This document shows, in pieces, positions 51,929 through 60,759 of a stretch of DNA of 64,000 bases (positions are counted from its first letter, which is position 1; the number at the start of each line of letters is the position of its first letter). The stretch covers positions 1,439,856-1,503,855 of the forward strand of contig NZ_JAELVM010000001.1 of NCBI RefSeq assembly GCF_016745235.1, written 5' to 3'. The notes under the pieces were generated by a model that was not told the DNA's origin, searched no databases, and was given only the letters and a program-made list of their open reading frames with translations. Source of the DNA: Chryseobacterium endalhagicum. Lineage in GTDB: Bacteria; Bacteroidota; Bacteroidia; Flavobacteriales; Weeksellaceae. The translations under genes and the position numbers were made by a program.

Positions 51929-52891
51929 TTAAGAGATCAGTTTTACAATTTCAAGGGCAACTTTTAAAGCTTCAGTTCCGTCTTCCAAAGAAACTTCTAC
52001 ATTTTTACCGTCAGTAATCGCATCCGCAAAAGAATTTAATTCATCAAGAATAGCATTATTAGGCTGAATATCCGGATATTCAAAAAGGATCTGATTCTTT
52101 TCACCGTCCGCATTTTCAATAATCATATCAAATGGAGTAGGGTTTTCAGGTGCATCTTTCATACGGATCACTTCCGCTTTTTTCTCCAGGAAATCTACGG
52201 AGATATACGCATCTTTCTGGAAGAAACGGCTCTTTCTCATCGCTTTCATCGAAATTCTGGATGTGGTAAGGTTCGCTACACAGCCATTTTCAAATTCTAT
52301 TCTGGCATTCGCGATATCCGGCGTTTTACTTACGACACACACACCACTGGCGTGAATATTTTTAACCTTTGATTTCGCCATGCTTAATAAAATATCAAGA
52401 TCATGGATCATTAAATCCAAAACAACAGAAACATCCGTCCCTCTTGGATTGAATTCTGCCAGTCTGTGGATTTCAATAAACATCGGATTTTTAATATATT
52501 CCTTTGTCGCAATAAAAGCAGGATTATATCTTTCAACATGTCCTACCTGCGCCTTGATGCCGTTTTCCTGGCATTTGTGAAGGATTTCTTCGGCCTGGTC
52601 AAGGGTTTGGGTTACCGGTTTTTCAATGAAAAAATGAAGCTTTTTTTCAATTGCTTTTAAAGCATAATCGTAATGATACACGGTAGGAGTTACAATATCC
52701 AGCATATCGATCTGATCGAGAAGTTCGTCAAAATTTTCAAAATATTTATACCCGAATTCAGCTTCTATTTTTTTTCCGTTTTCAATGTCTTTATCGTGGA
52801 AACCTACCAGCTCGTACTTATCTGACTGGTTAAGAAGTCTTAAATGGATCTTTCCCAGATGTCCGGCACCTACCAAACCTGCTTTTAACAT
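51929..52891 (-). CDS. Gfo/Idh/MocA family oxidoreductase
   Basis: NAD(P)-dependent sugar-type oxidoreductase of 320 residues. The N-terminal Rossmann fold opens MLKAGLVGAGHLGKIHLRLL; the EKPVTQTLDQAEEIL stretch (Lys near residue 90) and GHVERYNPAF with VVLDLMIHDLDILLSM (Asp-x-x-x-His) supply the active-site residues. I chose the ATG at 52891 because the Rossmann fold starts there; a longer frame reaches 53005 but would add 38 residues with no fold. It is divergent from pcm. The sugar or nucleotide-sugar substrate is unknown. Confidence 0.92.
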   Translation of the reverse strand: MLKAGLVGAGHLGKIHLRLLNQSDKYELVGFHDKDIENGKKIEAEFGYKYFENFDELLDQIDMLDIVTPTVYHYDYALKAIEKKLHFFIEKPVTQTLDQAEEILHKCQENGIKAQVGHVERYNPAFIATKEYIKNPMFIEIHRLAEFNPRGTDVSVVLDLMIHDLDILLSMAKSKVKNIHASGVCVVSKTPDIANARIEFENGCVANLTTSRISMKAMRKSRFFQKDAYISVDFLEKKAEVIRMKDAPENPTPFDMIIENADGEKNQILFEYPDIQPNNAILDELNSFADAITDGKNVEVSLEDGTEALKVALEIVKLIS

Positions 52892-52955
52892 AGATTTTTT
52901 AATTTTTGTAAAGATAAGAATTTTAGGTATTAGGAAACACGTTGCTGCATTTAGG

Positions 52956-52986
52956 TTGATAAGTATGGATAGTTTTTTTACTTTTG
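52956..52986 (+). promoter_or_regulatory. Probable promoter of pcm
   Basis: TTG at 52956-52958, a 20-base spacer, and TACTTTTG at 52979-52986 match the phylum's promoter form. It lies in the divergent spacer between the oxidoreductase and pcm genes. Confidence 0.6.
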
Positions 52987-53027
52987 TAGAAACTACTACA
53001 CACAACCTAATAACTACTATCTTACTA

Positions 53028-53681
53028 ATGATGCATGATTCGTTTGTACATAAAGGAAAAAGAAAGATCCTCGTTGAATATTTAAGACATAAGATCGGGA
53101 TCTCGGATGAGAATGTACTTTCGGCAATGAGTGAAGTTCCGAGACACCTTTTTATTGAAAGTATTTTCGAAGATTTCGCCTATGAAGACCGGGCATTTCC
53201 TATTTTGTCGCACCAGACTATTTCCCACCCATCAACCGTTGCAGAGCAGTCTGAGCTGCTGCAGGTGAAACCTGGAGAAAAAGTGCTGGAAATAGGAACC
53301 GGTTGTGGATACCAGACTGCCGTTCTGATTGCTATGAAAGCTTTGGTATACACGGTGGAAAGACAGAAGGATCTTTTTGATTTTTCAAAGAAAAAGTTCC
53401 GTGAACTGCATTTAAATCCAAAATTTCAGAGTTTCGGGGATGGTTTTGCCGGACTTCCGACGTTTGCTCCATTTGATAAGATTATTGTTACCTGTGGAGC
53501 CTCAGTGCTGCCTACAGAATTGCTGAAACAGCTGAACGTAGGCGGAAAGATCGTTATCCCAATGGGACCTACAGATGAACAGATTCTGTACAGGTTTACA
53601 AAAACGACGCCTACCCAGTTCGAGAAAGAAGAGTTTGGGGCGTACAAATTTGTTCCGATGCTGGGGAATACCAATCATTAA
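53028..53681 (+). CDS. pcm: Protein-L-isoaspartate O-methyltransferase
   Basis: Repairs isoaspartate damage in ageing proteins, using S-adenosylmethionine. The 217-residue product has the family markers: VPRHLFIESIFEDFAYEDRAFPI, TISHPSTVAEQSELL, VLEIGTGCGYQTAVLI (the SAM-binding GxGxGxxT form), GDGFAGLPTFAPFDKIIVTCGAS and GGKIVIPMG. Two ATG codons (53028 and 53031) start the protein; the reading frame extends upstream to 52785 but that part is antisense to the oxidoreductase gene and not plausible. It lies downstream of a promoter in the divergent spacer. Confidence 0.95.
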   Translation: MMHDSFVHKGKRKILVEYLRHKIGISDENVLSAMSEVPRHLFIESIFEDFAYEDRAFPILSHQTISHPSTVAEQSELLQVKPGEKVLEIGTGCGYQTAVLIAMKALVYTVERQKDLFDFSKKKFRELHLNPKFQSFGDGFAGLPTFAPFDKIIVTCGASVLPTELLKQLNVGGKIVIPMGPTDEQILYRFTKTTPTQFEKEEFGAYKFVPMLGNTNH

Positions 53682-53685
53682 TGCA

Positions 53686-54370
53686 ATTTTACCACAAAAG
53701 GCACAAAAGTTTTTTTTTAACACTTTAGTTTATTTTAAAGTAAATACTTTGGGTGGAAGAAGTACAATTAAGTTTTTTATGAAAATCTTTGATTTTCTGC
53801 TTATGTGTTCTTATTGTTTTCAAGATTATAATCTTGCAACTAAGGCTTGAAGTGTTTAAGATTAAAAGCTTTTGTGCCTTTTGTGGTTGATGTTTTTCTC
53901 CTGCAGATTTCTGAGATAGTTTTTATCGCAAGGGTAGACAAAGCGATTTTGAAATGATCATATTTTAAGATAAACAAAGGCGTTTCACTTATCAAAGGAA
54001 TACAATGTAAAGATATCATCTGCTTCCGATTCAAATTTTAAGATTTATAATTTCCCGCAGATTTCTCAGGTGACAAAGATGATTCAGAGTTTTTATCGCA
54101 AGGATAGACAAGGCGATTTTGAAATGATCATATTTTAAGATAAACAAAGGCGTTTCACTTATCAAAGGTAGACAATGTAAAGATATCTGTTTCCGATTTA
54201 AATTTTAAGATTTATAATTTCGCGCAGATTTCACAGATGACACGGATTTCATGAATATTATCCTGTATAAAAATCTTTGATTTTTCTGGAACTTATGTGA
54301 ACTTCTTTTGCATGAAGCTTTGAACTTAAATTACTAAAATGTTAAAAAAAACTTTTGAAACTTTTGTGGT
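53686..54370. repeat. Inverted copies of the 321-bp repeat family
   Basis: After a plus-oriented fragment (ACAAAAGGCACAAAAG at 53693) the rest reads as the reverse complement of the 2.4-3.4 kb units: CTTTTGTGCCTTTTGTGG (53870), GATTTCTGAGA, TTATCGCAAGGGTAGACAA (53926), the GAAATGATCATATTTTAAG block (53952, again 54120), AACAAAGGCGTTTC, and AATTTCCCGCAGATTTCTCAG (54050), ending with GAACTTAAATTACTAAAATG near 54328. About one and a half units are present. No gene is embedded. Confidence 0.9.
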
Positions 54371-54457
54371 TAAAAAAAATATTTTAATAAACATTAAGAC
54401 CGCTTCGGAATAGTAATTGGATTCAAACAAGAACCTAATCACTTAAATTGTATTATT

Positions 54458-54712
54458 ATGGACACGAATAGATTTAAATCCTCACACGATTTCAGTAATA
54501 TTCAGAAGAACCTGCATAATAATCCCGGATATCACGCAGAAAGCTACGGTCAGCAGGTGAAGGATTATATGAATGATATGAAAAATAAGAATCAGGAACC
54601 GACCAAACAGGGATTCATGTCGCATGCACAGAAATCTGCAAAAGAAGTTTGGGAGGAAATTCAGGAGATGGCTTCAGAAGCCTGGGACAAAAATCAGAAT
54701 GAATCTCAATAA
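54458..54712 (+). CDS. Small conserved protein of unknown function
   Basis: An 84-residue hydrophilic protein: MDTNRFKSSHDFSNIQKNL, NNPGYHAESYGQQVKDYMNDMKNKNQEPTKQGFMSHAQKSAKEVW, EEIQEMASEAWDKNQ. It looks mainly helical and Trp appears in the two amphipathic helices. No motif is recognised. The nearby repeat block precedes it, and a terminator closes it. Confidence 0.65.
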   Translation: MDTNRFKSSHDFSNIQKNLHNNPGYHAESYGQQVKDYMNDMKNKNQEPTKQGFMSHAQKSAKEVWEEIQEMASEAWDKNQNESQ

Positions 54713-54732
54713 TTTTAATACTAAAGTTAAAG

Positions 54733-54764
54733 AACCTCACTTTTTAACCGGAGTGAGGTTTTTT
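54733..54764 (+). terminator. Terminator after the small protein gene
   Basis: AACCTCACT / AGTGAGGTT stem with a TTTTAACCGG loop and TTTT. Confidence 0.85.
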
Positions 54765-54804
54765 ATGGGAAAAGATTACGCAAAAAACTAAATCAACATA
54801 AATT

Positions 54805-55788
54805 ATGAAAGTATTTGTCAACAGAAGAATTCCGGAAACAGGAATCAATATGCTGAAAGAAGCGGGGCTGGAAGTTTTTATCCCGGAACATGAAAATCTG
54901 TCCCATGAAGAATGGCTGATCTATTGTCAGAATCATGACGCCATTTTAAGTGTGGGTGGAGAATTTAAATACGACAGAGATTTTTTTGATCAATGTCCCA
55001 ATATAAAAACGATTGCTTTATACTCCGTAGGTTTCGATCATGTGGATATTCAGGAAGCCAGCCGCAGGAATATTCCTGTGGGCAATACCCCGGATGTGCT
55101 CAGCAAAGCTACTTCTGATGTCGCTTTTCTGTTGATGCAGTCTGTGGCGAGGCGAGCGAGTTACAATTTTCAGAAGGTAAAGGATGGCAACTGGGGCGAT
55201 TTTGATCCGCTGCATGCTTTAGGACAGGAATTGTATGGGAAAACTTTGGGCATATTGGGACTGGGAAGAATAGGTTTTGAAATGGCTAAAAAGTCCAAGG
55301 CGGCCTTTGATATGAACATTATTTATCACAACAGAAACAGAAATGAAGAAGCGGAAAAAGAATTGAACGCCACGTATGTTTCCTTCGAAGAACTGGTTGC
55401 CCAATCCGATGTTCTCAGTATTCATGCGAATTTCACACATGAACAGAAAGACCTTTTCAATGCACCGGTTTTTGCAAAAATGAAAGACAACTCTATTTTC
55501 ATCAATACAGCGAGAGGCGGCTTCCAGAATGAAAAAGATCTGTATGAAGCCTTGATTTCAAAGCAGATTTGGGGAGCCGGCTTAGATGTCACCAATCCTG
55601 AGCCTATGTCTAAGGAAAGCCCGCTTTTAGAATTGTCGAGTGTTTGTGTACTGCCGCACATTGGTTCTGCAACGATTGAGGCAAGAACCGGAATGGCAAA
55701 AATAGCAGCTGAAAATATTATAGCCTTCTCTAAAGGCGAAAAAATACCGTATTGTGCCAATCCTGAAGTATATTCTGTGAGTTCTTAG
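54805..55788 (+). CDS. D-2-hydroxyacid dehydrogenase (glyoxylate/hydroxypyruvate reductase type)
   Basis: NAD(P)-linked reduction of 2-ketoacids. The 327-residue enzyme has the family's order: the catalytic domain start MKVFVNRRIPETGINML, VGFDHVDIQEASRRNIPVGNTPDVLSKATSDVAFLL, the NAD loop LGILGLGRIGFEMAKKSKAF (GxGxxG), INTARGGFQNEKDL (Arg), NPEPMSKESPLL (Glu) and LPHIGSATIEARTGMAKIA (His), the classic catalytic trio. It resembles glyoxylate/hydroxypyruvate reductases. No serine or glyoxylate genes lie nearby to narrow it. Confidence 0.93.
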   Translation: MKVFVNRRIPETGINMLKEAGLEVFIPEHENLSHEEWLIYCQNHDAILSVGGEFKYDRDFFDQCPNIKTIALYSVGFDHVDIQEASRRNIPVGNTPDVLSKATSDVAFLLMQSVARRASYNFQKVKDGNWGDFDPLHALGQELYGKTLGILGLGRIGFEMAKKSKAAFDMNIIYHNRNRNEEAEKELNATYVSFEELVAQSDVLSIHANFTHEQKDLFNAPVFAKMKDNSIFINTARGGFQNEKDLYEALISKQIWGAGLDVTNPEPMSKESPLLELSSVCVLPHIGSATIEARTGMAKIAAENIIAFSKGEKIPYCANPEVYSVSS

Positions 55789-55838
55789 CAGCTTGGAATT
55801 ATTTTTGATCTTATTAATAAACCTTAAAACTTAATATT

Positions 55839-56129
55839 ATGGCACCAGAAGACAATACCAACGAACAGAACAGAAAACTCGAAGAAATGGATTACAGTCC
55901 GAGTGAAGATATATTCAACAAGGAAAAGCATATTCCACTTGACGGCGACGGAAATCCTATTCTGAATGAAGAAGACGATGATAAAATAGATAAAGGACTT
56001 GATATTCCCGGCACTGAAGATGACGACGATATGGAAGAAATAGGCTCTGAGGATGAGGAAAACAATTACTGGAGCCGCAGTGATAATGCAGATGATCACG
56101 AAGAGGAGAACGATGATGTGATGCGGTAG
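55839..56129 (+). CDS. Small acidic protein of unknown function
   Basis: A 96-residue highly acidic protein. The first half includes DYSPSEDIFNKEKHIPLDGDGNPILNEED, the second is an Asp/Glu-rich run with a WSR segment near the end and a final VMR. Probably intrinsically disordered and conserved among flavobacteria; function unknown. It lies 50 bases after the hydroxyacid dehydrogenase gene. Confidence 0.7.
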   Translation: MAPEDNTNEQNRKLEEMDYSPSEDIFNKEKHIPLDGDGNPILNEEDDDKIDKGLDIPGTEDDDDMEEIGSEDEENNYWSRSDNADDHEEENDDVMR

Positions 56130-56321
56130 TACTTAAGTCGTATCTGTAAAAAATATTTTTTTTTGTTAACAACCATATATTTAACCAATTGTTTATCAAT
56201 TGGTTATATTTTTATTTGTGTTAACTTTAGATTTGTTACAGAATTTAACGGATTGAAATGCTTTAACAAATTATTAGTTTTACCATAGTATTGTGATTAA
56301 TTATTTTAAATTTTTCAATAG

Positions 56322-59300
56322 ATGGTGAAACTTCTACAATTATTAATGTTATTTATTGTGGTTTTTGTTTTTTCTCAAACCCCTGGAGATGTAAAAGTAA
56401 AAGATGCAGCAGGAAACGAAAGCTTTAATGTAACCTGCAATAACAATCTCGATGCCAATGGCTGTCTGGCTCTTCATGTAGAATATCCGGTGCTGAAGCA
56501 GACAACCAGCTACGAAGTAAGTTCAACGCCTTATAATCCACCGGTTGCTCTGAATCAGGGAACCCCTGTGAATGCAGATTATGATGATCTGTTTGCATTG
56601 AAGCTGGATCTTCCTTTTAAATTTTGTTTTTTTAATCAGCATTTTGAGGCTCTTGTTATAGGTTCCAACGGGATGATTACTTTTAACGTTGATCAACTAG
56701 GGAATATCAATTATCCTAATGTACAATGGCAGAATCCTAATCCCGGTCTTTCTAAAAATTCTATTTTCGGGGTTTATCACGACCTTGTTTTTTCTTCCGG
56801 AGATTCTTCCGAGATATACTATTCTACGATTGGAAATGCACCGTACAGAAAATTTGTGGTCAGTTTTTATGAAGGCAGGGTAGCAGGCTGTACAGACCGC
56901 TCCTCTTCACAGATCGTCCTGCACGAGACCACCAATATTATTGAAGTTTTTGTAGATAAAAAACTGACTCCATGTCCGACCAGAAAATTTGAAAATGCCC
57001 TCATTGGAGTGATGAATGCAGACGGAACAGCAGGATATTCTCCTGCTGCGAGAAATACCGGCGTCTGGCAAGCTTCTCAGGAAGGCTGGAAGTTCAGTCC
57101 GCTGGGAAATAATATCGTTCCTGAAGTTACATGGACGGATTCTCAGGGCCAAACCGTAGGAACAGGAATTCAGACAACGCTTTGCCCTGCACAGAATGAA
57201 ACCTACACAGCCAATGTCAATTTTGCTATTTGCGGAAGCAGTACCCTTACTTTAACCGATGATTTTGCGGTTACCTTTGACCCTTCTTATCCCGCAGCCA
57301 AAGATTATACCCGGAATTTTTGCGGAAATACACCTGTTACTGTTAATTTAAATAGTTTTCAATCCAATCTCACTTCGCAGAATCCGGCTAATTTTAATTT
57401 TACCTTTCATTCAACCCTGCAAAATGCTCAGAATGGAACGAATGCTCTTCCGGCATCTTACACCCTTACTGCCAATACGGTTTTATATGTAAGAATTCAG
57501 AATCCTAATGTTCCCGGATGTTTCAGGACCGCGGCTTTAACTCTTAATTTTCTAACCAAAAGTTTACTTAAAACCACTGTAGAAATTTGTGATACCAATA
57601 ATGATAATGTAGAACCCAATTATAACCTTTCCCTGCTCAATAACGAACTTTTTCCGCCGGGAACTACAGGCATTTCCTATCATCCGACACAGGCCGATGC
57701 TCAGAATAATACCAATGCAATGACCGCGGCGAACATAACGACGGCTCTTAATCTTTGGGTAAGACTTCAGGACTCTGACTGTACCTATGTTTTAGGACCG
57801 GTACATTTTCAGTTTAAGCCCGGGGTTAATATTAATTCACCAATAAATTTTCCTTATACCATTTGTGATATCAATGCAGACAATAGCGAACCGTTTGATT
57901 ATGTCCTGAATATCGGACCTCTGATAACCACCCAGCCAGGCGCGGTTTTTACAGCATATGAAACCTATGATCAGGCTGTAACAGGGACCGGAACGCCTTT
58001 GACGACGATAAGGGATGGAGTATATCAGGTTTTTATAAGAGTACAGATCCCGAATGGCTGTTTTGCCGTGGTTACCGTTAATATGAATGTTACTTTTACA
58101 GAAATTGAGGCCAATGAAAAGAATGAATACATTTGCTTTAACGGAACTGATGATATCAGCATCAATCTTGCTGCGTTGTCGGCAGGGATGCTTGTTGCGC
58201 CGCCTACCGTTCCGGTGGTTGAATTTTACGATGATTATACCGCTGCTACTGCAGGAGTGAATCCCATCAGCCCGAATCAAATCATTACGACAGACGGAAG
58301 CCTCGTTATAAAAACCTACTTTGTACGTTTTGAACAGTCTGATCTTTGTTATACGATCAGAGCAATTAACGTTAATCTGGTGCATCCTGTTATCATGAAA
58401 TCTAATTTACCGGTTTGTGATCCAAATCAGGATGGTACCGAAAATATACAGCTGTCTCAGTACTCCGCAGCCATTGTAGGGAGTCAGAATGCCACCACAG
58501 CATTTTACCTAACCCAAGCTGATGCACAAAATGGAGTGAATGAAATAACTACGCTCACAGTTACAGGAAACCAGCAGATTTTTGTTAAAATAAGCTCTTA
58601 CAACTGTCATGAAATTTATCCTGTGAATTTCAGTCTCAGCGCCAATGCAGGCGTCAATTCAAATCTGAATATTTCTCTTACCAATATCTGTGATAATAAC
58701 AATGACGGGTCCGAGAACTACAATTTACTTCTGGTTGAGCCACAGATTTACAGCGGTTCAAACGCCACCTTCACCTATTATCTGGATTATGATATTGTGA
58801 CCAACACATTTTCCAATCAGATCAATACCCCGGGACAGTTTCTGGTGACCGGAACTGCTACAGTCTATGTTAAAATTGAACTGAATAACAGCGAATGTTT
58901 TTCCGTGGCAAAAGTCAATATACAAATGACATTTTTGCCGCCCATCGTGTTGAATAATGCCGTACTGAATACCTGCGACAATAATTTTGATTTAAATGAA
59001 ACCTTTCAGCTGAGTAATGCTGTCAGTCAGATGTTCATTCCGGCTCAAAATACCCAGCCGCTTTCAGCAATGACCATATCGTATTATCTGACTGCTGCGG
59101 ATGCCAGTGCAGGAAATCCGGCCACCCAGATCGGAAACAGTATCACTACAAATGTTTCTACATTAACGGTCTGGGCGAGATTTCAATCCAATACTACCGG
59201 TTGTTATTCGGTAGCTTCCATTCAGCTCAATACTTATTTTCCTCCTAAAGCGATCAGTACCACCATCAGTGTCTGTGATGAAAACTTAGATGGAAGTTAT

Positions 59301-60521
59301 GAAGTGAATTTATTGAATTTTACCGGCTCGATGGTTAATATTCCTAATCCACTGAATACTTTTAGCTTTTATCTGACCCAGCAGAACGCGCAAAACGGAG
59401 TGAACCCAATTCCGAATCCTTCCAATTATTCTGCGCAGCCTTTTCCTACTCAGATCTGGGTGAAAATTCAGAATATACCGGGCTGTGATGATATTGCGGT
59501 GATCAATTTTGTATTCGGAACCAAGCTGACCCTTCAGAATCCGGGACCATTCCAGCTGAACAATGCGTGTGATACAGGAAATGATGGAATTGAAAATGTC
59601 AATTTAACCCAGTTTGAACAGCAGATGTATACCGGGGCAAATGGAACGTTTACTTACTATTCTTCTCTGGCTGATCTTAATGCAGGAACCAATGCCATTT
59701 CGAATCCTTCCGCCTATTTATTTAATCAGAATACAGGACCCAATACCATCTATGTAAAAGTGAGTGTTCCCGGATTTTGTTCTGAAAAAGCTGAAATCCG
59801 GCTGTCTTTAAAAAAGCCTCCGTTTTTCACGATACCTACGCAATACATCTGTCCTGAAGGCTCACTTACCTACACGGCAAATATTCAGGGGTATACGATT
59901 ATCAGCTATGTATGGAAAGACCCTGGTGGAAATACGATCTCCACTTCAGCAACGGTTACAGGAATTAAAATACCCGGTATCTACAGCCTTACGGTAACTT
60001 CTGACAATGGCTGTTCCTATACGGGAACTATGGAAGTGAAATATTTTGAGGTTCCGGTCATCCAGACTATTGGGATCAATGGAGGAGTCTGTACGGTCTT
60101 TGCGACGGGATCAAAACCGATACTGTATTCTATAGACGGAATAACGTGGCAGACGAGCAATGTATTCAATAGTTTACCGGGAGAGATTATTACTTTTTAT
60201 GTGAAATTTGAAAACGAAGAATGTATTGTAACCCATCAGGAATTGATTTTACAGATCAGCAATACCATTACACCCAACGGAGATGGCCGCAATGACAAAT
60301 GGGTGATAAGAAATCTTCAGATATTTGGGGGCAAAATGACCAATGCGAAGATCTTTGACCGCTATCAGACCTTATTATTTGAGCAAAATGCAAATACCCA
60401 AATCGTATGGGATGGCACTTTAGCGGGACGGGCCATTCCTACTGCCAGCTACTGGTACGTCATTACCCTTCCAAACGGTAAAACATACTCCGGCTGGCTT
60501 CTCGTTAAGAATAACGATTAA
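56322..60521 (+). CDS. Large secreted repeat protein with T9SS type B sorting domain
   Basis: A 1399-residue surface or secreted protein. A signal peptide (ending VFVFS-Q) is followed by an N-terminal globular part (FKFCFFNQHFEALVIGSNGMITF, YHDLVFSSGDSSEIYYSTIG), then a series of about eight repeats of some 100-115 residues each, marked by CDxNxDxxExxxL words (for example ICDTNNDNVEPNYNL, VCDPNQDGTENIQL, ICDNNNDGSENYNL, VCDENLDGSYEVNL, ACDTGNDGIENVNL) and FYLTxxDAQNG. The CD-x-N-x-D-G form looks able to bind calcium. The last ~85 residues (ITPNGDGRNDKWVIRNL to SGWLLVKN) are the type B gliding-motility/sorting domain, so export is through the type IX system. Confidence 0.93.
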   Translation: MVKLLQLLMLFIVVFVFSQTPGDVKVKDAAGNESFNVTCNNNLDANGCLALHVEYPVLKQTTSYEVSSTPYNPPVALNQGTPVNADYDDLFALKLDLPFKFCFFNQHFEALVIGSNGMITFNVDQLGNINYPNVQWQNPNPGLSKNSIFGVYHDLVFSSGDSSEIYYSTIGNAPYRKFVVSFYEGRVAGCTDRSSSQIVLHETTNIIEVFVDKKLTPCPTRKFENALIGVMNADGTAGYSPAARNTGVWQASQEGWKFSPLGNNIVPEVTWTDSQGQTVGTGIQTTLCPAQNETYTANVNFAICGSSTLTLTDDFAVTFDPSYPAAKDYTRNFCGNTPVTVNLNSFQSNLTSQNPANFNFTFHSTLQNAQNGTNALPASYTLTANTVLYVRIQNPNVPGCFRTAALTLNFLTKSLLKTTVEICDTNNDNVEPNYNLSLLNNELFPPGTTGISYHPTQADAQNNTNAMTAANITTALNLWVRLQDSDCTYVLGPVHFQFKPGVNINSPINFPYTICDINADNSEPFDYVLNIGPLITTQPGAVFTAYETYDQAVTGTGTPLTTIRDGVYQVFIRVQIPNGCFAVVTVNMNVTFTEIEANEKNEYICFNGTDDISINLAALSAGMLVAPPTVPVVEFYDDYTAATAGVNPISPNQIITTDGSLVIKTYFVRFEQSDLCYTIRAINVNLVHPVIMKSNLPVCDPNQDGTENIQLSQYSAAIVGSQNATTAFYLTQADAQNGVNEITTLTVTGNQQIFVKISSYNCHEIYPVNFSLSANAGVNSNLNISLTNICDNNNDGSENYNLLLVEPQIYSGSNATFTYYLDYDIVTNTFSNQINTPGQFLVTGTATVYVKIELNNSECFSVAKVNIQMTFLPPIVLNNAVLNTCDNNFDLNETFQLSNAVSQMFIPAQNTQPLSAMTISYYLTAADASAGNPATQIGNSITTNVSTLTVWARFQSNTTGCYSVASIQLNTYFPPKAISTTISVCDENLDGSYEVNLLNFTGSMVNIPNPLNTFSFYLTQQNAQNGVNPIPNPSNYSAQPFPTQIWVKIQNIPGCDDIAVINFVFGTKLTLQNPGPFQLNNACDTGNDGIENVNLTQFEQQMYTGANGTFTYYSSLADLNAGTNAISNPSAYLFNQNTGPNTIYVKVSVPGFCSEKAEIRLSLKKPPFFTIPTQYICPEGSLTYTANIQGYTIISYVWKDPGGNTISTSATVTGIKIPGIYSLTVTSDNGCSYTGTMEVKYFEVPVIQTIGINGGVCTVFATGSKPILYSIDGITWQTSNVFNSLPGEIITFYVKFENEECIVTHQELILQISNTITPNGDGRNDKWVIRNLQIFGGKMTNAKIFDRYQTLLFEQNANTQIVWDGTLAGRAIPTASYWYVITLPNGKTYSGWLLVKNND

Positions 60522-60544
60522 ATGATTTTTTATTAGCACTTTGA

Positions 60545-60578
60545 ACATCCTCAATCTGAAAAGATGAGGGTGTTTTTT
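60545..60578 (+). terminator. Terminator after the T9SS protein gene
   Basis: ACATCCTCA / TGAGGGTGT hairpin with a T run. Confidence 0.75.
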
Positions 60579-60606
60579 TATCCCCACAAATAAGTAGGTA
60601 TTCCCC

Positions 60607-60680
60607 CACATCATCAAATCATCACATCATCACATCCGCACATCATCAAATCACCACATCAACAAATCACCGCATCAAAT
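60607..60680. repeat. Degenerate CATCATCA-type tandem repeat
   Basis: Words such as ACATCATCAAATC, ATCACATCATCACATCC, and CACATCATCAAATCACC run in succession before the urocanate hydratase gene. On the minus strand it is purine-rich (GATGATGTG). Confidence 0.8.
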
Positions 60681-60759
60681 TCCCTTGCCTATATTTCTTA
60701 ATTTGAATATCTTTAAAACTTCAAACATTTTATTCTAAACATTGAACTTAAATAGCAAT

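Noticed and set aside
52785..53027. Upstream extension of the pcm frame
   Set aside because: It would overlap the oxidoreductase gene on the opposite strand and precede the pcm promoter; the methyltransferase fold begins at the ATG pair near 53028.
57837..58385. Minus-strand frame of 182 codons within the T9SS protein gene
   Set aside because: It is antisense to repeats that read well as protein on the plus strand.
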